Below are positions 1 through 10,040 of a DNA stretch of 64,000 nt, piece after piece. The notes below the pieces were generated by a model. That model made no database searches. It saw only the letters and a list, made by a program, of their open reading frames with translations, and had not been told where the DNA came from. Both the position numbers and the translations under genes were made by a program. Every line of letters begins with the position of its first letter. Positions within the stretch are counted from its first letter, which is position 1. The DNA is from Demequina sediminis (GTDB lineage Bacteria; Actinomycetota; Actinomycetes; Actinomycetales; Demequinaceae). The DNA is taken from the NCBI RefSeq assembly GCF_030296675.1, contig NZ_AP027736.1:1550001-1614000 (forward strand), given 5' to 3'.

Positions 1-1093
1 CGTCCGGCACCGCGTGCGCCACCAGGTCCTCCCCCGGATCGCGCAACGCATACGACAGCCGGACCACATGACTGCCGCGCGCGGCCTCGCGCAGCCACCG
101 CCACTTGGCGGTCGCATGCGTGAGCGCCTTCGCGCGCGTCACGCCGTCGAGTGCGAGCACACCCGTCCCACGAGGGGCGGCATCGAGGTCGGGGGCGTCG
201 AGCACGAGCGTCACCAGCGCGACCCTGTGCTGGGCGGGCGGGTCGGGCAGGACGGGCACGAGGGTCCGCGCCGCCGCCTGCGGCACCGCGAGCACGAGGG
301 TGTCGGCGACCAGCGTCCCTCCACCGGCCCTTACCCTCCACGCGCCGTCGACGCGCTCGGCATGCGCCGCGGCGGTCCCCGCGACGAGCCTCACTCCCGC
401 CTCGCGCGCGGACTCCGCGAGCGCCTCGGTGAGCCTCCACATCCCGCCGCGCAGCCCCAGCACCGCGGAGCCGGCGGGCGCGAGCGCGCGGCGCCGCTCG
501 GCCAGCGCGGTGAGGCTGCCCGCCGCTCGCAGCTGGGCCGGCAGCGTCGGGTCGATCGCCGCCAGCGGAAGCTCGTCGAGGGGGCGCGAGTACACGCCCT
601 GGAGGACGGGCGCGACCAGCAGGTCCGCGACCCCCGCGCCCAGCCGGGTCCTCACGAGGGACCCGACCGTGGCATCGTCCCTCACCTCACCCAGGGGGCG
701 GGTGCGTTCGAGCGCGGCCTCCGCGGCGGCACCCCAGCCGATCACGCTGCGGACGTCGGCCAGCAGCGGCCGGGTGGGAATGCCCAGCCATCCCGTGGTC
801 GGCAGCGGGTAGGCGCGCGAGGGGGTCACGACCCACGCGGGTGAACGCGTCGGCGCCACGATGTCGCCCTCAAGTCCCAGCTCGCGCGCGAGCGCCGCGA
901 CGGCATCGGTCCGCGTCGCGAAGGACTCGGCTCCCGCGTCGAGCGTGAGGCCGGCGAGGGACAGCGGCGAGACGCGCCCTCCCCATCCCTGCCCCGCCTC
1001 GAGCACGGTGACCACGGATCCGCGGCGCGCGTGGCGACGCGCGGCCAGCAGTCCGGCGACCCCGCCCCCGACGACGAGGACGCGCTCAGCCAC
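1..1093 (-). CDS. hemG: Protoporphyrinogen/coproporphyrinogen oxidase, C-terminus outside window
   Basis: FAD-dependent oxidase of late haem synthesis (coproporphyrinogen III oxidase, HemY type, in most actinobacteria). The N-terminus carries the dinucleotide-binding motif VVGGGVAGL followed by an acidic residue in VTVLEAG, and the family stretch DAGAESFATRTDAV. About 364 residues are present, and the gene runs off the left edge. I chose the GTG at 1093 because it lies just before the FAD motif and overlaps the end of hemE by 8 nt, which fits translational coupling. The frame is open throughout. The assignment to the HemG/HemY family is firm; which porphyrinogen it prefers cannot be read here. 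Confidence 0.9.
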   Translation of the reverse strand, partial: MAERVLVVGGGVAGLLAARRHARRGSVVTVLEAGQGWGGRVSPLSLAGLTLDAGAESFATRTDAVAALARELGLEGDIVAPTRSPAWVVTPSRAYPLPTTGWLGIPTRPLLADVRSVIGWGAAAEAALERTRPLGEVRDDATVGSLVRTRLGAGVADLLVAPVLQGVYSRPLDELPLAAIDPTLPAQLRAAGSLTALAERRRALAPAGSAVLGLRGGMWRLTEALAESAREAGVRLVAGTAAAHAERVDGAWRVRAGGGTLVADTLVLAVPQAAARTLVPVLPDPPAQHRVALVTLVLDAPDLDAAPRGTGVLALDGVTRAKALTHATAKWRWLREAARGSHVVRLSYALRDPGEDLVAHAVPD

Positions 1094-2170
1094 GCGAGTG
1101 GACGAGGTCGACCACGCGTTGCAGCGCCGCGGGGTCCGTCTCGGGGGCACGCCGTGGCCCAGGTTGACCACGTGGCCCGGAGCCTCGGCCCCACGCGCGA
1201 GCACGTCGAGGACGTGGCGCTCGAGAACCTCGGCCGGCGCACCCAGGCGTGCGGGGTCGATGTTGCCCTGCAGGGGAAGATGCCCGCCGAGGAGGCGCGA
1301 CGCCTCGTCGAGCGGCATCCGGTAGTCCACCCCCATCGCGGTCGCCCCCGCCTCGGCCATCGGACGCAGGAGGTGAGCGCCGTGAGCGGCGAAGTGAATG
1401 CGCGGCACGGGCAGGTCCGCGACGGCGCCCAGGGCGGCCGCGGAGCCGGGGGCGCAGTGCGCGACGTAGTCGGCCTCGGCGAGCGAGCCGGCCCACGAGT
1501 CGAAGAGCTGCACCGCCGAGGCACCCGCGAGCACCTGCGCGCGCAGGAACAGTCCGGCGGCGCGCGACGTCCACGCGGTGAGCGCCTCCCACACGGCGGG
1601 CGAGTCGATCATGAGGCGACGCGCTCCCAGGTGGTCACGCGACGGCCGGCCCTCGACCATGTAGGCAGCGAGCGTGAACGGGGCCCCCGCGAAGCCGATC
1701 AGCGGTGTCGATCCCAGCTCGGCCACCGTGAGCCGCACCGCCTCGCGGATGGGCTCGAGGCCGCGGTCGAACGCGCCGCCGTCGCCGGGCTCCCCGAGCG
1801 CGGGCAGGGCGTCGACGTCCTCCATCGCACGGATCGGGCGCTCGAACACCGGGCCCACGCCGGGGGCGATGTCGACGCCGACCCCGGCGATGCGCATCGG
1901 CACCACGATGTCGGAGAAGAAGATTCCCGCGTCCACGCCGTAGCGGCGCACGGGCTGGAGCGTGATCTCCGCCGCGAGCGCGGGGGTGAGGCACGCGTCG
2001 AGCATCGCCGTGCCGCGGCGCGCCTCGAGATACTCGGGCAGCGAGCGCCCCGCCTGGCGCATGAACCACACGGGACGATGCGAGGGACGCTCCCCCGCGA
2101 GCGCCGCGAGAAGCGGGGCGCCGTCGAGGCGTCCGTCGGCGAGCGGGTGGGTGGCGGGGAGAGAGACCAT
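1086..2170 (-). CDS. hemE: Uroporphyrinogen decarboxylase (one-base frameshift near the 3' end)
   Basis: Decarboxylates uroporphyrinogen III to coproporphyrinogen III in the cytoplasm. The ATG at 2170 opens a normal-length protein (361 residues once repaired). Visible family motifs are PVWFMRQAGRSLPEY near residue 35, the substrate-binding FSDI and PMRIAGVGVDI near residue 85, and LIGFAGAPFTLA near residue 150. At 1143-1147 a run of five C (coding strand) must be six to keep GHGVPPETDP in frame and to reach the TGA at 1086. As printed, the frame misses that stop and runs straight into hemG. Sequencing error is more likely than a real HemE-HemG fusion, given many similar breaks in this window. 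Confidence 0.9.
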
Positions 2171-2214
2171 GACCCCGATTCTGCCCTGTTCCGGGGCCGT
2201 GTCAGAATTGACGA

Positions 2215-3511
2215 GTGCCCCTGATGTCCCTTGTCGCGTCCCACCGCAATCGCGAGCTCGCCATGCTCGAGCAGCTGCAGGTCGGGGCGGGCACGCTTGC
2301 GGCGTCTTTGCTCGCGCGCGAAGGGGCCGTCGCGGGGGCCGTCGTGCTCCCCACGTGCAACCGCTTCGAGGTCTACGTCGAGGCGGAGGACGCGGAGGCG
2401 GCGCGGGCCGAGGTCATCGAGGCGATCGCCGAGTCGAGCCAGCTCGACCCCCACGCCGTCGCCGAGGCGCTGGTGCTCTACGAGGGCGACGACGCGATCC
2501 AGCACCTGCTGTCCGTGACGTCGGGACTCGAGTCCATGGTCGTGGGCGAGCGCGAGATCAGCGGTCAGGTGCGCCGCGCGCACCTCGAGGCACAGAAGCG
2601 CCACGAGCTCACTCCGCGCCTCGACCGCCTCTTCCAGTCGGCGCTGCGGACCTCGCGCGTCGTCGCATCGTCCACCGGCCTGGGAACGTCGGGCCGCTCG
2701 GTGGTCTCGGTCGCCCTGGATCTGGCCGATGCCACGGTGGGCTGGGAGGGCGCGCGCGTCCTCATCGTGGGCACGGGCGCCCTCGCCGAGACCGCGGTCG
2801 GCACCCTCCACGGCCGCGGCGCGGTCATCGACGGCGTCTTCTCGCCCTCGGGCCGCGCGCTCGAGTTCGCGCTCCGCCACGACGTCGAGGCGATCGACGC
2901 CGCGGGCCTCGAGCTCGCGATTCGGCACGCGGACGTGGTGTTCGCGTGCTCGGGCGGGGAGTCGGTGGTGCTCACGCCGTCGCTCGTGGCGGCCGCGCGG
3001 CACGAGCTCGACGCCCCCTCACGATCCTCGACCTGGCCCTCCACCGCGACGTCGCGCCCGGCGTGCGCGACCTGCGCGGGGTCACCGTGATCGGCCTCGA
3101 CGACATCGGTGCGCACGCTCCCGGCGAGTCGGTCGGCGCGATCGACGCGGCCCGCGCGATCGTCGCTCACGCGGTGGCCCGCTTCGGCGACGGAGAGACC
3201 GCGCGGTCCCTCGACCCCGCCGTGGTCGCCCTGCGCGAGCACGTGTTCGGGCTCCTCGAGCGCGAGGTGGCCCGCATCCGGCCCGCGGCGGGCGCCCTGC
3301 CGATGCCGTCGAGCGGGCGGACGACATCGAGTACGCACTGCGTCGCTTCGCGAAGACCCTGCTCCACACCCCCACCGTGCGTGCGCGCGAGCACGCGCAG
3401 GCCGGCGAGTCGACGCAGTACCTCGACGCGATCCGCGCTCTCTACGGGATCGACGTCGCGGTGCCCGACGCCGCGTGCCCCGCTCCCGAGATCGACGCGG
3501 AAGCCATTTAG
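2215..3511 (+). CDS. hemA: Glutamyl-tRNA reductase (two frameshifts)
   Basis: NADPH-dependent reduction of glutamyl-tRNA to glutamate-1-semialdehyde, the first committed step of C5 haem synthesis. The N-terminus has LVASHRNREL and the catalytic-cysteine motif VLPTCNRFEVYVE near residue 50. The NADPH domain shows VLIVGTGALAETA, and the C-terminal dimerisation helix has DDIEYALRRFAKTLLHTP. The frame changes twice. One C is missing from the run at 3014-3018, where ELDAPLTILDLALHRDV is expected. One base is missing near 3299, where the frame moves into AVERADDIEYAL. Repaired length is 432 residues. The start is GTG 2215 or ATG 2224. It is divergent from hemE across about 44 bp. Confidence 0.9.
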
Positions 3512-3551
3512 CGCACGCCCGCGTTGCCTTAATTCCCCTCCGTCGGCTACC

Positions 3552-3568
3552 TTAGGCGAGCCTTACTT
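3552..3568. promoter_or_regulatory. Candidate DtxR/IdeR iron box
   Basis: TTAGGCGAGCCTTACTT resembles the DtxR/IdeR consensus TTAGGTTAGCCTAACCTAA, with about 13 of 17 aligned positions matching. It lies about 40 bp before the first gene of the siderophore importer, inside an AT-rich patch. Known biology is that the Fe(II)-bound repressor blocks such operons when iron is plentiful. That this box is functional is inferred from similarity and position. Confidence 0.6.
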
Positions 3569-3606
3569 CGCACCCCGACGTGCGCCCACCCCGCCCGAGG
3601 AGTCTC

Positions 3607-4599
3607 ATGCGCACGCGCGCCCTTGTCAGCATCGCCGCCCTCGTGGCGCTGGTGCTCGCGGTCGCGCTCTCGCTCGCGATCGGGTCGCGCCCGATCGACC
3701 TGGGCACGGTGTGGGAGGCGCTGGTGAACCTCGACCCCGCCGATCCCGAGCAGCTCATCGTGCGCGAGCTGCGCGTGCCGCGCACGATCATCGGGATCCT
3801 CGCGGGAGCCGCGCTCGCGGTCGCGGGGGCGCTCATGCAGTCCCTCACGCGCAACCCGTTCGCCGATCCGGGACTGCTGGGCATCAACTCGGGGGCCTCG
3901 CTCGCGGTCGTGGCGGCGCTGACGTTTGGGGTCACCGGCTTCGTCGCGCAGGTCTCGCTCGCCTTCGTCGGCGCGGGACTCGCCTCTCTCGTGGTCTACG
4001 CGATCGGCGCGCGCGGGGCGGCGGCCGGCGTGCCGGTGCGTCTCGCGCTCGCCGGCGTCGCGCTGACCGCGCTCATCACGTCCGTCATCAACGCGATCCT
4101 CCTGGTCGATGACGCCACGCTCGACCAGTTCCGGCTGTGGATCGCCGGCTCGCTCACCGGGCGGCCGCTCGACCACATCGCGGGCCTGATCCCGCTCGTC
4201 CTCGTCGCGATCGCGGCGGCGCTGCTCGCGTCGCGGCCGCTGCAGGCGATTGGGCTCGGCGAGGACGCCGCGCGCGCCCTCGGGGTCAACATCGCGGTTA
4301 CCCGCGCGATCGTCATCGTGATCGTCACGCTGCTCGCGGCGGCCGCCACCGCCGCGGCGGGTCCGCTCATCTTCATCGGCCTCGCGGTGCCGCACGTGGT
4401 CCGCGCGTTCGTCGGCGCGTCGCTGCCCTCGCTGCTCGTCGCGAGCGCGCTGGGCGGAGCGGCACTCGTGCTCGTGTGCGACGTGATCGGCCGGGTCATC
4501 GCCCCGCCGTCCGAGGTGGGCGTCGGCATCACCACCGCCCTCTTTGGTGGCCTCATCTTCGCGATCATGGCGCGTCGCATGAAGGTAGTCGAGCTGTGA
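3607..4599 (+). CDS. Iron-siderophore ABC transporter permease (FecCD family), first subunit
   Basis: Membrane subunit of a type-II importer, 330 residues with about nine or ten hydrophobic segments. FecCD signatures include [20 protein letters not shown] followed by [21 protein letters not shown] near residue 65, and the ATPase-contacting loop [12 protein letters not shown] near residue 220. ATG 3607 is chosen because AGGAG lies 6 nt upstream; an upstream GTG at 3580 has no such site. It is the first gene of a four-gene operon behind an iron box and overlaps the next permease by 4 nt. Iron-siderophore uptake is inferred from family and regulation. The exact siderophore is unknown. Confidence 0.9.
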   Translation: MRTRALVSIAALVALVLAVALSLAIGSRPIDLGTVWEALVNLDPADPEQLIVRELRVPRTIIGILAGAALAVAGALMQSLTRNPFADPGLLGINSGASLAVVAALTFGVTGFVAQVSLAFVGAGLASLVVYAIGARGAAAGVPVRLALAGVALTALITSVINAILLVDDATLDQFRLWIAGSLTGRPLDHIAGLIPLVLVAIAAALLASRPLQAIGLGEDAARALGVNIAVTRAIVIVIVTLLAAAATAAAGPLIFIGLAVPHVVRAFVGASLPSLLVASALGGAALVLVCDVIGRVIAPPSEVGVGITTALFGGLIFAIMARRMKVVEL

Positions 4600-5627
4600 A
4601 GATCCTGCGCCTGGGCCCGCTCGGCGTCACCACGCACCGTCGCACGCTGCTCGTCGGCATCGCGATGGCCGCGGTGCTCGCCGCACTCTTCGTGTTCGCG
4701 CTCGTGAGGGGCAGGGCGGACATCACGATCCTCGACTCGCTGCGGGCTGCCGTGGGCCTCTCGGTCGGCCCGCCCGGCGACTTCATCGTCGGCCAGGTGC
4801 GCGCGCCGCGCGCCTTCACGGCCATCCTCGTGGGCGCGACGCTCGGCCTCGCCGGCGCGATCCTGCAGTCGCTCACGCGCAATCCGCTCGCGTCTCCCGA
4901 CTTCATCGGCATCACGGCGGGAGCGGGCACGGGGGCGGTCGTCACGATGGCACTGGGCTTCACCGGCTCGCTGTGGATCACCGCGGGCGGCGCCGTGATC
5001 GGCGCGCTCGCGGCCTCGGCCGTCATCCTCGCGTTGTCGTGGCGGCACGGAATCGTGCCGCTGAGGCTCATCCTCGCGGGAATCGGCATCGGCTTCGTCG
5101 CGCAGGCCCTCACGCAGTACCTGCTCACGCGCATGGACGTGCACGACGCGGGCACCGCGCTCGGCTGGCTCGTCGGTTCGGTGACGGGACGCACGTGGAC
5201 CCACGTCGCGGTCGCGGGAATCGTCCTCGCGGTGCTGGGCCCCGTCGTGCTGTGGCACGGCCGCTCGCTGCGCACAATGGAGATGGGCGACGACACCGCG
5301 CGTGCGCTCGGCATCCGGGTCGGAGCGGCTCGCGCCGTGCTCGCGGTGACGGCCGTGCTACTCGCCGCGGCCGCGACCGCGGTGACCGGGCCGATCGGCT
5401 TCGTCGCTCTCGTCGCACCCGCGCTCGCGCTGCGGCTCACGCGCAACGCGGGCGTCACGCTCATCCCGTCGGCGCTGATGGGGGCCGTCCTGCTGCTCGC
5501 CGCCGACCAGCTGTCTCAACTCATGCCCGCCACCCTGCAGTTCCCCGTGGGCATCTTCACCGCCGCAGTCGGCGCGCCCTACCTGCTGTGGCTGGTGTGG
5601 CGCGCATCCCGAGGAGGACCCGCATGA
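4596..5627 (+). CDS. Iron-siderophore ABC transporter permease (FecCD family), second subunit
   Basis: Second FecCD permease, 343 residues, expected to form a heterodimer with the preceding subunit. It repeats the family motifs: [20 protein letters not shown], then [21 protein letters not shown], and the coupling loop [13 protein letters not shown]. The GTG start at 4596 overlaps the upstream stop (GTGA), and its own stop overlaps the ATG of the ATPase gene (ATGA), so all three are probably translated together. The frame is intact. Confidence 0.9.
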   Translation: MKILRLGPLGVTTHRRTLLVGIAMAAVLAALFVFALVRGRADITILDSLRAAVGLSVGPPGDFIVGQVRAPRAFTAILVGATLGLAGAILQSLTRNPLASPDFIGITAGAGTGAVVTMALGFTGSLWITAGGAVIGALAASAVILALSWRHGIVPLRLILAGIGIGFVAQALTQYLLTRMDVHDAGTALGWLVGSVTGRTWTHVAVAGIVLAVLGPVVLWHGRSLRTMEMGDDTARALGIRVGAARAVLAVTAVLLAAAATAVTGPIGFVALVAPALALRLTRNAGVTLIPSALMGAVLLLAADQLSQLMPATLQFPVGIFTAAVGAPYLLWLVWRASRGGPA

Positions 5628-6440
5628 CCCGGCTTGAGGCCAAGGACGTCACGCTCGGCTACGGCGACCACGTCGTGGTGCACGACGTCAGCGTCGCGAT
5701 TCCCGACGGCGGCATCACCGCGATCGTCGGCCCCAACGGCTGCGGCAAGTCGACCCTGCTGCGCGCGCTCGCGCGCCTCCTGCCCCCGCGCGAGGGCGTG
5801 GTCCTGCTCGACGGCGAGGACGTGCATCGTCTCCCCACGCGCGAGGTGGCCCGGCGCATCGGCCTCCTCCCCAGTCCCCGCTCGCCCCCGCCGGCATCAC
5901 CGTCGCGGAGCTCGTGGGGCGCGGACGCACGCCGCACCAGAAGATCCTGCGGCCGTGGACGCCCGCCGACGAGGCCGCGGTGTTCTCCGCGCTCCACTCG
6001 ACCGGCCTCACCGACATCCAGGACGCCGTGGTCGACGAGCTCTCGGGCGGCCAGCGCCAGCGCGCGTGGATCGCGATGGCCCTCGCGCAGGACACGCCGC
6101 TCATGCTGCTCGACGAGCCCACGACCTACCTCGACATCGCCCACCAGTACGAGGTGCTCGACCTGCTCCACCGGCTCCACACCCGTCAGCACCGCACGGT
6201 GGTGATGGTCGTGCACGACCTTCACCAGGCCGCGCGCTACGCGACCCACGTGGTCGCGATGTCCGAGGGCAGGATCGCGGCGTCGGGTCCCCCGCGGAGG
6301 TCCTCACCGCGGAGCTCGTCAGCTCGGTCTTCCACCTCGATGTACGCGTGATCCCGGACCCCGTGACCGGCACGCCCGTGATTGTCCCGGCCACCCTTCC
6401 CGGTGGCGCCCACGACGCCAGCGTCGATCCTCACCCCTGA
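5624..6440 (+). CDS. Iron-siderophore ABC transporter ATP-binding protein (two frameshifts)
   Basis: Cytoplasmic ATPase driving the two FecCD permeases. Walker A is [11 protein letters not shown] near residue 40, the ABC signature is [11 protein letters not shown], and Walker B is [14 protein letters not shown]. The switch histidine is in [15 protein letters not shown]. The printed frame breaks twice. One C is missing in the run at 5869-5872, where [16 protein letters not shown] is expected. One base is missing around 6285-6293, where [16 protein letters not shown] is expected. With both restored the protein is 272 residues, normal for the family. The remaining motifs are perfect, so I treat it as intact in the organism. 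Confidence 0.88.
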
Positions 6441-6456
6441 TCCGAAAGGAACCCTC

Positions 6457-7554
6457 ATGGTCCAGCGCACCACGCGCACGCTCACCGGCACGGCCCTCGC
6501 GGCCGTCGCCGCGCTCACGCTTGCCGCGTGCTCGTCGGGCGGCTCCTCCGAGGAGCCCTCGGCGTCCGCGTCCGCGTCCGCGGGCGGCGAGGCCACTACG
6601 GCAGCCTTCCCCGTCACCCTCGACACCGTCATGGGCGAGGTCACCGTCGAGTCCGAGCCGCAGCGCGTCGTGACGCTCGGCTCGCACGAGCACGAGTACC
6701 TCTACGCGCTCGGCGTCGCACCCGTCGCGGTGCCCGTGAGCTGGCAGGGCTACGACAACGGCACCGGCCCGTGGGCCGAGGAGGACCGCCTCGCGGCCGG
6801 CGCCGAGCCCGAGGTCTTCGAGCCCGGGTCGACCACGTACGACGCGGAGCTCATCGCGTCGTTCGAGCCCGACCTCATCGTCGCCACGTACCCCAACCAC
6901 ACGATGACCCAGGAGGAGTACGACCTGCTCTCGGGCATCGCGCCCGTCGTGACCCGCCCCGCGACCGACGCCGCCGGCGTCGAGACCGCCGAGTGGAACG
7001 TGTCCCTGGCCGACGAGCTCACGCTGCTCGCGCAGGCGACCGGCACCACCGCCGAGGCCGAGGCGATCATCGAGGAGATCGACGCGGCCTACGCGGAGGT
7101 CCGCGAGGCGCACCCCGAGTGGGAGGGCCTCACCTCGCAGGTGGGCGGCTTCTACGAGGGCCAGGCCTTCGTGTACAGCGCCAACGACACGCGCAACCAG
7201 TTCCTCGCGAACCTTGGTCTGGACGTCGCGTCGATCGACGGCACGGGCGAGGCGTGGATGCAGATTAGCGCCGAGCAGCTCGACGTGCTGAGCGACCTTG
7301 ACTCGATCGTGTGGCAGGTCGCGACCACCCCCGAGACCCGCGCCGAGCTCGAGGCGCTGCCGCTGTTCGACTCGCTCGGTCTCAACGAGAAGGGCGGCAG
7401 CGTGTGGCTGACCGACCCGGTCCTCGAGGGCGCGTTCTTCGCGAACTCGCCGTCGTCGATCGCCTACGCTCTCGACGCGTTCGTGCCGATGCTCGAGGCT
7501 GCCCTCGACGGCGACCCCGCCACCGAGGTCCCCGAGGCGACTACCGCCGGCTGA
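6457..7554 (+). CDS. Iron-siderophore ABC transporter substrate-binding lipoprotein
   Basis: Extracytoplasmic siderophore receptor of the PF01497 (FepB/FhuD) type, 365 residues. The N-terminus is a lipoprotein signal with positively charged start and lipobox LAAC near residue 25, followed by a Ser/Glu-rich linker. The mature part begins with MGEVTVESEPQRVVTLGSHE, the usual start of the fold, and contains the long connecting helix typical of the class. ATG 6457 follows AAAGGA by about 7 nt. It is the last gene of the importer operon, 16 bp after the ATPase, and is followed at once by a strong hairpin. Confidence 0.9.
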   Translation: MVQRTTRTLTGTALAAVAALTLAACSSGGSSEEPSASASASAGGEATTAAFPVTLDTVMGEVTVESEPQRVVTLGSHEHEYLYALGVAPVAVPVSWQGYDNGTGPWAEEDRLAAGAEPEVFEPGSTTYDAELIASFEPDLIVATYPNHTMTQEEYDLLSGIAPVVTRPATDAAGVETAEWNVSLADELTLLAQATGTTAEAEAIIEEIDAAYAEVREAHPEWEGLTSQVGGFYEGQAFVYSANDTRNQFLANLGLDVASIDGTGEAWMQISAEQLDVLSDLDSIVWQVATTPETRAELEALPLFDSLGLNEKGGSVWLTDPVLEGAFFANSPSSIAYALDAFVPMLEAALDGDPATEVPEATTAG

Positions 7555-7568
7555 TGCACCCGTGACGG

Positions 7569-7608
7569 GACGATGCCCGGCCTCCCACGCGGGAGGCCGG
7601 GCATCGTC
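7569..7608. terminator. Bidirectional terminator hairpin built on the GGACGATGCC word
   Basis: A perfect 18-bp inverted repeat, GACGATGCCCGGCCTCCC (7569-7586), four-base loop ACGC, and its complement (7591-7608). It sits between two convergent genes, the siderophore-binding lipoprotein and phoH. The outer ends of both arms carry the recurrent word GGACGATGCC in opposite orientations. No long T tract follows, as is usual in high-GC actinobacteria. Confidence 0.85.
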
Positions 7609-7618
7609 GCGTGTGGGC

Positions 7619-8986
7619 CTACAGATCGAGCCTCTCGAGCATGTCGGTCACGAGTGCCGCGACGGCGGAGCGCTCGGAGCGCTCGAGCGTGACATGAGCG
7701 AACAACGGGTGCCCCTTGAGCGCCTCGATGACCGCGGCGACGCCGTCGTGGCGTCCCACGCGCAGGTTGTCGCGCTGGGCGACGTCGTGCGTGAGGACCA
7801 CGCGCGACGACTGGCCGATCCGGCTGAGCATCGTGAGCAGCACGTTGCGCTCGAGCGACTGGGCCTCGTCGACGATCACGAATGCGTCGTGGAGGCTGCG
7901 GCCGCGGATGTGCGTGAGCGGGAGCACCTCGAGCATGCCGCGCGCCATGACCTCCTCGAGCACCTCACCCGAGACCATCGCGCCCAGCGTGTCGAACACC
8001 GCCTGAGCCCAGGGGTTCATTTTCTCCGCCTCGGAGCCTGGCAGATAGCCCAGGTCCTGGCCGCCCACGGCGTACAGCGGGCGGAACACCATGATCTTCT
8101 TATGCTGGCGGCGCTCCATCACGGCCTCGAGACCGGCGCACAGCGCGAGCGCGCTCTTGCCCGTGCCCGCGCGGCCGCCCATCGAGACGATCCCGATCGA
8201 CTCGTCGAGCAACAGGTCGATCGCGATCCGCTGCTCGGCCGAGCGCCCGTGGATGCCGAAGACCTCCTGGTCGCCGCGCACGAGCCGCACCGTGCCCTCG
8301 TCGGTCACGCGGCCGAGCGCGCTGCCGCGGCCCGCGTGAATGACCAGGCCCGTGTGCACCGGCAACGAGCCGATGTCCTCGCCACAGTCCGCGGCCGGCG
8401 GAGCGTCGAGCGACTCGTGCTCCCACAGCGACGCCATCTGCTCGTCGGTCAGCTGAATCTCGCGCATGCCTGTCCAGCCGGACTCGACCGCGAGCTCCGC
8501 GCGATACTCCTCCGCCTCGATGCCGAGCGCCGAGGCCTTGACGCGCATCGGCAGGTCCTTGGAGACCACCGTCACGGCGTGACCCTCGGCCGCCAGGTTG
8601 GCGGCCACCGCGAGGATGCGGGTGTCGTTGTCGCCCAGCCGGAAGCCCGACGGCAACACCTCGGGGTCCGTGTGGTTGAGCTCGACGCGCAGGGTGCCCC
8701 CTGTCTCGTTGACCGCGACGGGCTCGTCGAGCTTGCCGTACCGCACCCTGAGGTCGTCGAGCATCCTCAGCGCGGAGCGCGCGAAGTAGCCGAGTTCCGG
8801 GTGGTGCCGTTTGGCCTCGAGCTCCGTGATGACCACGACGGGCAGCACCACCGCGTGCTCGGCGAAGCGCTTCATCGCGCGTGGATCCGAGAGCAACACG
8901 GACGTGTCGAGGACGAACGTGCGGACCGCGGTCTCGACGTCGGCCGTGATGGCGGTGGCGGGGACGGTGCTAGGCGAGATGGTCAA
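7619..8986 (-). CDS. PhoH2-type PIN-PhoH protein (RNA helicase/ribonuclease)
   Basis: 455 residues with two domains. The N-terminal PIN nuclease domain (about 20-150) has [12 protein letters not shown] with the first catalytic aspartate, an acidic TELEAKR, and the distal [11 protein letters not shown]. The C-terminal PhoH ATPase domain (about 250-455) has Walker [15 protein letters not shown] and Walker [12 protein letters not shown]. PhoH2 proteins studied in mycobacteria unwind and cleave RNA; that role here is by homology. The start is TTG 8986, preceded by GGGAG. No adjacent PhoAT antitoxin-like ORF is evident upstream in the 210 bp before the gene, which hold only a short hairpin near 9010-9035. 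Confidence 0.88.
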   Translation of the reverse strand: MTISPSTVPATAITADVETAVRTFVLDTSVLLSDPRAMKRFAEHAVVLPVVVITELEAKRHHPELGYFARSALRMLDDLRVRYGKLDEPVAVNETGGTLRVELNHTDPEVLPSGFRLGDNDTRILAVAANLAAEGHAVTVVSKDLPMRVKASALGIEAEEYRAELAVESGWTGMREIQLTDEQMASLWEHESLDAPPAADCGEDIGSLPVHTGLVIHAGRGSALGRVTDEGTVRLVRGDQEVFGIHGRSAEQRIAIDLLLDESIGIVSMGGRAGTGKSALALCAGLEAVMERRQHKKIMVFRPLYAVGGQDLGYLPGSEAEKMNPWAQAVFDTLGAMVSGEVLEEVMARGMLEVLPLTHIRGRSLHDAFVIVDEAQSLERNVLLTMLSRIGQSSRVVLTHDVAQRDNLRVGRHDGVAAVIEALKGHPLFAHVTLERSERSAVAALVTDMLERLDL

Positions 8987-9199
8987 CGGGGCTCCCAGCG
9001 TTCTGGCCGCAGGGCGCCGATCGCCCTGTCGGCGATCTGTTACGTCCGCATCGGTCCGATGCGGCGGTGTGATGTTCCCACGAGGGCGACGCTACGCCTG
9101 GCGCGGCCCTGGAGGAACGACACGCCCAAAGAGTTCACACAGCTGTAACTCGGCCCCCGCGCTCGGGTGTGTCTCGCGACCTGTGTGACGGGCCGCGCG

Positions 9200-9964
9200 T
9201 CAGCGACCCAGTCGGCGCTCTCGCTGCGAATAGTCGCGCAGCGCGCGCAGGAAGTCGATGCGGCGGAAGTCGGGCCAATAGGCCTCGCAGAAGTAGAACT
9301 CCGAGTGCGCCGACTGCCACAACAGGAAGCCGCCCAGGCGCTGCTCTCCCGACGTGCGGATGACGAGGTCGGGGTCGGGCTGGCCCTTCGTGTACAGGTG
9401 CTCCGCGATGTGCTCGACCGAGAAGCTTTCGGCGACCTCCTCGAGCGAATGGCCCGCGTCCACGCCGCTGCGCAGGAAGCTGCGCACGGCCTCCGCGATC
9501 TCGTGCCTGCCCCCGTAGCCCACCGCGACGTTCACGTGCAGACCCGTCGCGGCGGCGCTGCGCTCGACGGCAGCCGAGATGCGTGCGGCGGCCTCGGGCG
9601 GCAGGAGGGACACGTCACCCACATGCTGGAGGCGCCAGCGGCCGTCGTCGGCGAGGCGCTCGATGGCCGTCGCGATGATCTCGAGCAACGGCGCAAGCTC
9701 TCGCGGGTCGCGCGCGAGGTTGTCGGTGGACAGCATCCACAGCGTCACCACCTCGACGCCGGCGTCCTGAGACCACTCGAGGACCTCGGTGATCTTGTCG
9801 GCGCCGCGCTGGTGACCGTGGGAGGCTGTCGCGCCGCTCTGGCGCGCCCATCGGCGGTTGCCGTCGAGGATCACGCCGATGTGCCGGGGCGGCTTGGCCG
9901 ACCTCTTGAGGGTGCGCGCGAGCCGCTTCTCGTACGTGCCGTACAGCAGCGCGTTCAGGCCCAT
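9200..9964 (-). CDS. uppS: Isoprenyl (undecaprenyl) diphosphate synthase
   Basis: Cis-prenyltransferase, 254 residues, making the long-chain polyprenyl diphosphate carrier for cell-wall synthesis. The pyrophosphate-binding motif GVILDGNRRWAR lies near residue 35 with the catalytic Asp. The later signature DPDLVIRTSGEQRLGGFLLWQ and the C-terminal CEAYWPDFRRIDFLRALRDY are all present. I start at ATG 9964 (GLNALLYG), as in actinobacterial homologues. It is divergent from the hemolysin III gene, with a palindromic operator-like site between them. Confidence 0.93.
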   Translation of the reverse strand: MGLNALLYGTYEKRLARTLKRSAKPPRHIGVILDGNRRWARQSGATASHGHQRGADKITEVLEWSQDAGVEVVTLWMLSTDNLARDPRELAPLLEIIATAIERLADDGRWRLQHVGDVSLLPPEAAARISAAVERSAAATGLHVNVAVGYGGRHEIAEAVRSFLRSGVDAGHSLEEVAESFSVEHIAEHLYTKGQPDPDLVIRTSGEQRLGGFLLWQSAHSEFYFCEAYWPDFRRIDFLRALRDYSQRERRLGR

Positions 9965-10019
9965 TGACGTCCGTTCTCGCGTGACAGGAGGAACTGCGCC
10001 CACGGTACTCCGAGCGCGT

Positions 10020-10039
10020 AACCTACGGTAACGTAGGTT
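10020..10039. promoter_or_regulatory. Perfect 20-bp palindrome before the hemolysin III gene (candidate operator)
   Basis: AACCTACG-GTAA-CGTAGGTT is a perfect inverted repeat with a 4-nt centre, ending one base before the ATG of the hemolysin III gene. A TAnnnT hexamer, TACGGT at 10024-10029, lies inside it, so a bound repressor would cover the likely -10 element. Size and symmetry suit a TetR-type dimer, but the regulator is not identified. Confidence 0.55.
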
Positions 10040-10040
10040 C

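Noticed and set aside
1086..1200. A true HemE-HemG fusion protein
   Set aside because: As printed the frames join, but adding one C at 1143 restores the HemE end and its stop, and many similar losses exist in this window.
3996..5258. Minus-strand frame of 420 codons across both siderophore permease genes
   Set aside because: Shadow frame with Arg/Asp/His repeats; the permease signatures are on the other strand.
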